From NCBI GenBank assembly GCA_029859085.1, contig JAOUDU010000055.1:1-10093 (forward strand): 10,093 nucleotides of DNA, written 5' to 3'. Below, piece after piece: positions 7,323-10,093 of the stretch. A program made the translations under genes and the position numbers. The notes below the pieces were generated by a model. It was given only the letters and a program-made list of their open reading frames with translations, was not told the DNA's origin and did not search any database. The stretch is from Gammaproteobacteria bacterium. Its GTDB lineage: Bacteria > Pseudomonadota > Gammaproteobacteria > Pseudomonadales > Halieaceae. Each line of letters begins with the position of its first letter. The first letter of the stretch is position 1.

Positions 7323-7339
7323 ATCCGGGTTTACCGGAT
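7323..7339. repeat. Short perfect inverted repeat in the DUF3604/lipoprotein intergenic region
   Basis: ATCCGG (7323-7328) and CCGGAT (7334-7339) pair perfectly across the five bases GTTTA. It lies between the presumed promoter regions of two divergent genes. It could be a regulator site or a small hairpin; nothing more can be said. Confidence 0.3.
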
Positions 7340-7377
7340 TTGTGGCTGGCGTGGTAGGCTATCCGCAGTACGGTACA

Positions 7378-7394
7378 GCCGCCCCCGGGGCGGC
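7378..7394 (+). repeat. Perfect 17-base GC dyad just before the lipoprotein ribosome site
   Basis: GCCGCCCC (7378-7385) and GGGGCGGC (7387-7394) are perfect complements around one central base. In mRNA this would form a stable stem of about seven pairs ending three bases before the GAGGA ribosome site (7397-7401). It may modulate translation or protect the 5' end; alternatively it is a DNA-binding site. It is not followed by T residues, so it is not an intrinsic terminator. Confidence 0.4.
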
Positions 7395-7407
7395 CTGAGG
7401 AAAGATT

Positions 7408-7758
7408 ATGCGATACCCCGCCACCATTTTCGCGCTGCTGGCGCTCACCACCGCCTGCACCACCACCGATGAAATCATCATCGACAAGAAAGGTGTCGAT
7501 ATGAGCCGCTACGAGCAGGACCTGGCCGAGTGCCGCGAGTATTCGAAGGAAGTGCAAACGGGTAAGAAGGTAGCCACGGGTGCGGCATCCGGCGCCGTGG
7601 TGGGGGGGCTGATCGGTGCGATCACCGGCGATCCCGGCAAGGCGGCCGGAGTGGGCGCCGTTGGCGGCGGTGCCCGGGGTGCGAACGAGGGGGCCAAGGA
7701 TGAAGTGCAGGTGGTCAAGAACTGCCTGCGGGGCCGGGGCTACCGGATCCTGAACTGA
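7408..7758 (+). CDS. Glycine-zipper family lipoprotein, small outer-envelope protein
   Basis: A 116-residue protein with a short signal ending in the lipobox LTTAC, acylated cysteine at 17. After a linker (TTDEIIIDKKGVDM) comes the family segment YEQDLAECREYS (35-46) with a cysteine at 42, then a glycine zipper (about residues 56-93: ATGAASGAVVGGLIGAITGD followed by a Gly/Ala-rich stretch) that would pack as a small membrane-inserting hairpin. The C-terminus VKNCLRGRGYRIL carries a second cysteine at 106, probably disulfide-bonded to Cys42 in the periplasm. This layout is common in small proteobacterial lipoproteins of unknown role, probably structural or envelope-stress related. A GAGGA ribosome site lies seven bases before the ATG. 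The stop codon falls within the first copy of the 72-base repeat. Residue 18 (Thr) after the lipobox Cys gives no inner-membrane retention signal, so outer-membrane sorting is likely. Confidence 0.88.
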   Translation: MRYPATIFALLALTTACTTTDEIIIDKKGVDMSRYEQDLAECREYSKEVQTGKKVATGAASGAVVGGLIGAITGDPGKAAGVGAVGGGARGANEGAKDEVQVVKNCLRGRGYRILN

Positions 7759-7911
7759 CCTGGTCGAATGAATTCGACCCTACAGTGAGGGGTAGGGCCG
7801 AAGGGCGTGCCCTGCTTTATCGGGTAATGAAAGCGCCGGCTGACCTGGTCGAATGAATTCGACCCTACAGCGAGGGGTAGGGCCGAAGGGCGTGCCCTGC
7901 TTTACCGGGTA
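7755..7911. repeat. Two 72-base direct repeats with internal palindromes (REP/BIME-like)
   Basis: Copy 1 spans 7755-7826 and copy 2 spans 7840-7911, a period of 85 bases with an unrelated 13-base spacer (7827-7839). The copies differ at only two positions, both T to C in copy 2. Each contains a perfect dyad GGTCGAAT-GA-ATTCGACC (7762-7779 and 7847-7864), then a CCCTAC...GTAGGG stem, then AGGGC-GT-GCCCT. Placement between two convergent genes and the palindrome-rich structure fit REP-type intergenic elements. The TGA stop of the lipoprotein gene lies inside copy 1 and is repeated in copy 2. Possible roles are attenuation of converging transcripts or mRNA 3'-end protection. Confidence 0.8.
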
Positions 7912-7931
7912 TTTATCCGGCCAGACCCAGG

Positions 7932-9791
7932 CTATCTGTTAAAGAGCTTATCCAGCAGTTTCCCCGCCTCCTTTTGAATCTTGCGCTTGGCCTCCCCCTT
8001 GCCCAGGTCCTCGACTATCGCCTTGCTATCCACGCTGCACCACTTCGCCGGTTCGCCATCGATGTTGCCCTTGCAATCCACTGGCCAGTCGATGGCGGTC
8101 AGGCGCTTGCTCACCCGGCAGGCGCGATCCAGGGCCTCCAGCTCCGGCGACAGCCGGGCCTTGAAGGTGGTCCTGAAATCCTTGCTCAGCAGGTCGAAGT
8201 TGCCGGTGCCGGTGAGCGTGACCTGGGGCAGTTCGGCCTGCAGCGGGTCGAGTCGTGCCTTGCCGTCCGCAAGCTGGATGTCCGCCCCGAGGGTGGTGAA
8301 AGCGGTGCTGGCGGGGAAGCTCGCGGTAAGCTGCTCCTGGTTGGTCAGCGCCACCGCCTGGCACAGCATGTGCTCGACGCTGATGTCCTTGAGCACCACC
8401 TGGCTCGTTGCCAGCTTGACCGGCCCGGTCAGGGCCGCCACCAGTTCGTTGCGGGTGCGCCCCTTGCTGGCCAGGGTCCAGTCCAGGCTGGCCCTGCCGG
8501 TGAGCAGCGGTTTTCCCCCGGTTGCTGCCAGCAATTCCGCAATATCCAGCTGGTCCAGCTTGCCGGTGGTGTCCAGGGTGGCGGTATTGTACCTGCCGTT
8601 GAATGTCCCGCGCGCGTCCAGCCTGCCGCCGTGCAGGGTGCCGGTCAGCGAGCCGAGCTGGATGCTGCCCTCGACAATACGCAGCTTCGCCACCAGCTTG
8701 TCGATGGTGTGGTTATCGAAGACCGCCTTTTCTATCGAGAGTTCGGCGCGGGTATCTATCCTGCGAATCGCATCCAGCGGCAGGGGCTCGTCACCGCCGG
8801 TTGCGGCGGGACCGCCCCCGGAGCCGGCGGCCGCCTCGGGGCCGGCCAGCGCCAGCAGGGCGGGGTTGAGCAGGTTAAGCTTGAGCCTGGTATCGATCTG
8901 GGGGCTTTCGAAGCGGGCATAGCGCAGTGAGCCTTCGCCGCGGGTGTCGCCGGTCGCCAGGCTCAGCGTGAGGTCCGCCACCTGCCGGGAGAGATCCACT
9001 TTGCCCCGGGTTTTCAGTCTTATGGGTTCGGCGCTGGCGCCGGTGACCACCACTTCCATCTCGTCGAGCTCCAGCTGCTGGCTGTCCTGGTCCACCCGCG
9101 CCGTGCCATCCAGTGAGATTTCCAGCGTCCTCGTGCCCGGCCGCTTTACCAGCAGCTGCAGTGCAATGGGCGCCCCGTCCAGGTTCAGTCCGCTGGCTTC
9201 GAGACTGGCCAGTTCTGTCACGTCGGTCGTCTGCCCGGCGCTGTCCACCTGCTCGATGCGGGAGTCGGTTACCGTCAGGTGCTGTACGTTCAGTGCCAGC
9301 GGGAGTGCCAGTGCGGCCCCGGCGTCGGCGTGCTGGCCGGCCTCAGCCGCGGCCTGGCGCCGGTCTGCATAAAACACATCCAGCTCCCGGTCGCTCAGGC
9401 CGCTGGTATCGGCGGCTTGCGGTTTCCCGCCGGTTTTTGCGCCGGAACGGATCTTCACCGTGAGTCCGTCGAGCGCGATCGAGTCGATCTGCGCGCTTCC
9501 GGTCAGCAGGGGCAACAGCCTGACACCTATAGCCAGCGACCTGGCCTCCAGGCCGGGCTGCTCCTCCCCGGGCATGGCCAGGGCGGCGTCGGTCAGCGCC
9601 ACGCCCAGGGTCGGGAAGAATGACAGGCTCGACGCCCCGGCCACGGTGAGGGTGGCGCCCGTCTGCTCGTGCAGTGCGCTGGCGGCCAGTTCCAGCACCT
9701 TGTCCTTGTCGATAAGCAGCGGCAGCAGCAATAGCAGCGCCATGCTCAGGCCGAACGGTATTACGATTAACAGGGCTTTGCTGCGGGTCAT
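7932..9791 (-). CDS. asmA: AsmA family protein
   Basis: This 619-residue protein is close in length to E. coli AsmA. It has one N-terminal transmembrane helix (about 6-27), followed directly by DKDKVLELAASALHEQTGATLTVAG, the typical start of the AsmA domain, and then a long periplasmic beta-rich region. AsmA-like proteins belong to the repeating-beta-groove bridge-like lipid-transfer group and help move phospholipids or maintain outer-membrane assembly. The C-terminal AsmA module is clear: the segment LTGPVKLATSQVVLKDISVEHMLCQAVALTNQ and the tail PVDCKGNIDGEPAKWCSVDSKAI with Cys573 and Cys585, which probably form a disulfide. A Gly/Ala/Pro-rich linker lies mid-protein. The start at 9791 is supported by an AAGGAA ribosome site and by the transmembrane helix position; an open frame continues to 9983 without sense. 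Downstream lies the 72-base repeat pair. The symbol is by family, since several AsmA paralogues usually coexist. Confidence 0.9.
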   Translation of the reverse strand: MTRSKALLIVIPFGLSMALLLLLPLLIDKDKVLELAASALHEQTGATLTVAGASSLSFFPTLGVALTDAALAMPGEEQPGLEARSLAIGVRLLPLLTGSAQIDSIALDGLTVKIRSGAKTGGKPQAADTSGLSDRELDVFYADRRQAAAEAGQHADAGAALALPLALNVQHLTVTDSRIEQVDSAGQTTDVTELASLEASGLNLDGAPIALQLLVKRPGTRTLEISLDGTARVDQDSQQLELDEMEVVVTGASAEPIRLKTRGKVDLSRQVADLTLSLATGDTRGEGSLRYARFESPQIDTRLKLNLLNPALLALAGPEAAAGSGGGPAATGGDEPLPLDAIRRIDTRAELSIEKAVFDNHTIDKLVAKLRIVEGSIQLGSLTGTLHGGRLDARGTFNGRYNTATLDTTGKLDQLDIAELLAATGGKPLLTGRASLDWTLASKGRTRNELVAALTGPVKLATSQVVLKDISVEHMLCQAVALTNQEQLTASFPASTAFTTLGADIQLADGKARLDPLQAELPQVTLTGTGNFDLLSKDFRTTFKARLSPELEALDRACRVSKRLTAIDWPVDCKGNIDGEPAKWCSVDSKAIVEDLGKGEAKRKIQKEAGKLLDKLFNR

Positions 9792-9877
9792 GGGCTTTTC
9801 CTTACAGCGTTCGCCGAGCACAAGGTGGTGAACGGGGTTAAGACGGCTGGAAATATCCGTGCGGGGGTACTGGACAT
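9788..9877 (-). CDS. Possible 29-codon leader ORF overlapping the AsmA start
   Basis: An ATG at 9877 with a GAGG ribosome-like sequence seven to ten bases upstream opens a 29-residue frame that begins MSSTPARIF and ends VRKSP. Its TGA overlaps the AsmA start as ATGA, the classic arrangement for translational coupling. The peptide resembles no family I recognise and has no transmembrane helix. A chance short ORF is quite possible; the precise overlap and the ribosome site are the only arguments for it. Confidence 0.22.
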   Translation of the reverse strand: MSSTPARIFPAVLTPFTTLCSANAVRKSP

Positions 9878-9982
9878 GATTTTGCCTCTGCTGCCGACAT
9901 CCGGGGGAATAGTTTACGGCAGTGCCTAATGGTAGCAGAAGCGCGGGAAGTCCGTTCGATGTGACCAGTGCCGAGGCAGGCA

Positions 9983-9998
9983 CCCGCCCAAAGCGGGC
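9983..9998 (-). terminator. Weak hairpin downstream of the right-edge gene
   Basis: On the minus strand CCCGC-TTTGG-GCGGG forms a five-pair stem with one more G-U pair outside (GCCCGC...GCGGGT). It lies 33 bases beyond the stop codon of the gene entering from the right. There is no U tract after it, so it is at best an inefficient terminator or mRNA 3'-end structure. Confidence 0.25.
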
Positions 9999-10030
9999 AA
10001 GGGGTTGTAGTGAAGCGGAACCTTGCGCGT

Positions 10031-10093
10031 TCAGGCGGCCCCGGGATTCCAGTAATCGAGCAAGGTCGTGATCAGCTCTTCAATATCGATGGG
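10031..10093 (-). CDS. C-terminal 20 residues of an unidentified protein (cut by window edge)
   Basis: From the right edge an open frame on the minus strand reads PIDIEELITTLLDYW followed by NPGAA and TGA at 10031-10033. The composition (an amphipathic helix with Asp/Glu and Leu) and GC-rich third positions look like a genuine protein end rather than noise. Too little is visible to name a family. It points the same way as asmA and ends 239 bases before the asmA start, so the two could share a transcript only if the intervening hairpin does not terminate. Confidence 0.5.
   Translation of the reverse strand, partial: PIDIEELITTLLDYWNPGAA

Noticed and set aside
7762..7779. Intrinsic terminator for the lipoprotein gene
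   Set aside because: The GGTCGAAT/ATTCGACC stem is well formed but is followed by CTACAG rather than a T run, so it is treated as part of the repeat element.
7755..7911. CRISPR array
   Set aside because: There are only two repeats of 72 bases with a 13-base spacer and several internal palindromes, and no cas genes; this does not match CRISPR geometry.
7974..8930. Two plus-strand frames of more than 300 codons opposite asmA
   Set aside because: Both are antisense shadows of a well-supported AsmA gene; one is Gln/Gly-rich and the other Ser/Arg-rich, with no domain.

Overview
The window looks like a chromosomal segment of a GC-rich, Gram-negative gammaproteobacterium. The case rests on a lipobox RND adaptor, AsmA, a cytochrome b561, a glycine-zipper lipoprotein, secreted enzymes with Sec signals and AGGA-type ribosome binding sites. 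The gene mix (GbsR-type regulator with an RND pump, S9A peptidase, DUF3604 protein) resembles marine lineages such as Halieaceae/Cellvibrionales, but that placement is a guess from gene content. No tRNA, rRNA, CRISPR array, phage gene or transposase is visible.

Layout. (1) Bases 1-2164, minus strand: a tight three-gene operon read from right to left, with a GbsR/MarR-like repressor, a lipoprotein RND membrane-fusion protein and the N-terminal 192 residues of an RND inner-membrane permease that runs off the left edge. The genes overlap by 1 and 3 bases. An AT-rich promoter (2217-2246) sits in front, with a 27-bp dyad over its spacer and -10 region, the obvious candidate autoregulatory operator. 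(2) 2322-4508, minus: a secreted prolyl oligopeptidase with a complete Ser-Asp-His triad. (3) 4741-5286, plus: a four-helix cytochrome b561, divergent from the peptidase; the gap between them holds a striking 13-bp-stem inverted repeat. (4) 5299-7218, minus: a secreted DUF3604 protein with PHP-like metal-ligand motifs, converging on the b561 gene with 12 bases between the stops. (5) 7408-7758, plus: a small glycine-zipper lipoprotein, divergent from DUF3604 across a 189-base regulatory region rich in inverted repeats. (6) 7755-7911: two near-identical 72-base direct repeats with internal palindromes, in the gap between convergent genes. (7) 7932-9791, minus: an AsmA-family protein, preceded by a possible 29-codon leader ORF that overlaps its start codon. 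(8) 10031-10093, minus: the last 20 codons of an unidentified gene.

The operon in region 1 is one functional unit: a regulator controlling an efflux pump whose outer-membrane channel is not encoded in the visible part. The remaining genes are mostly independent envelope or periplasmic functions (peptide cleavage, membrane electron transfer, outer-membrane maintenance). I see no dedicated novel system. The most interesting material is regulatory and repetitive DNA between the genes, plus the uncharacterised DUF3604 protein.
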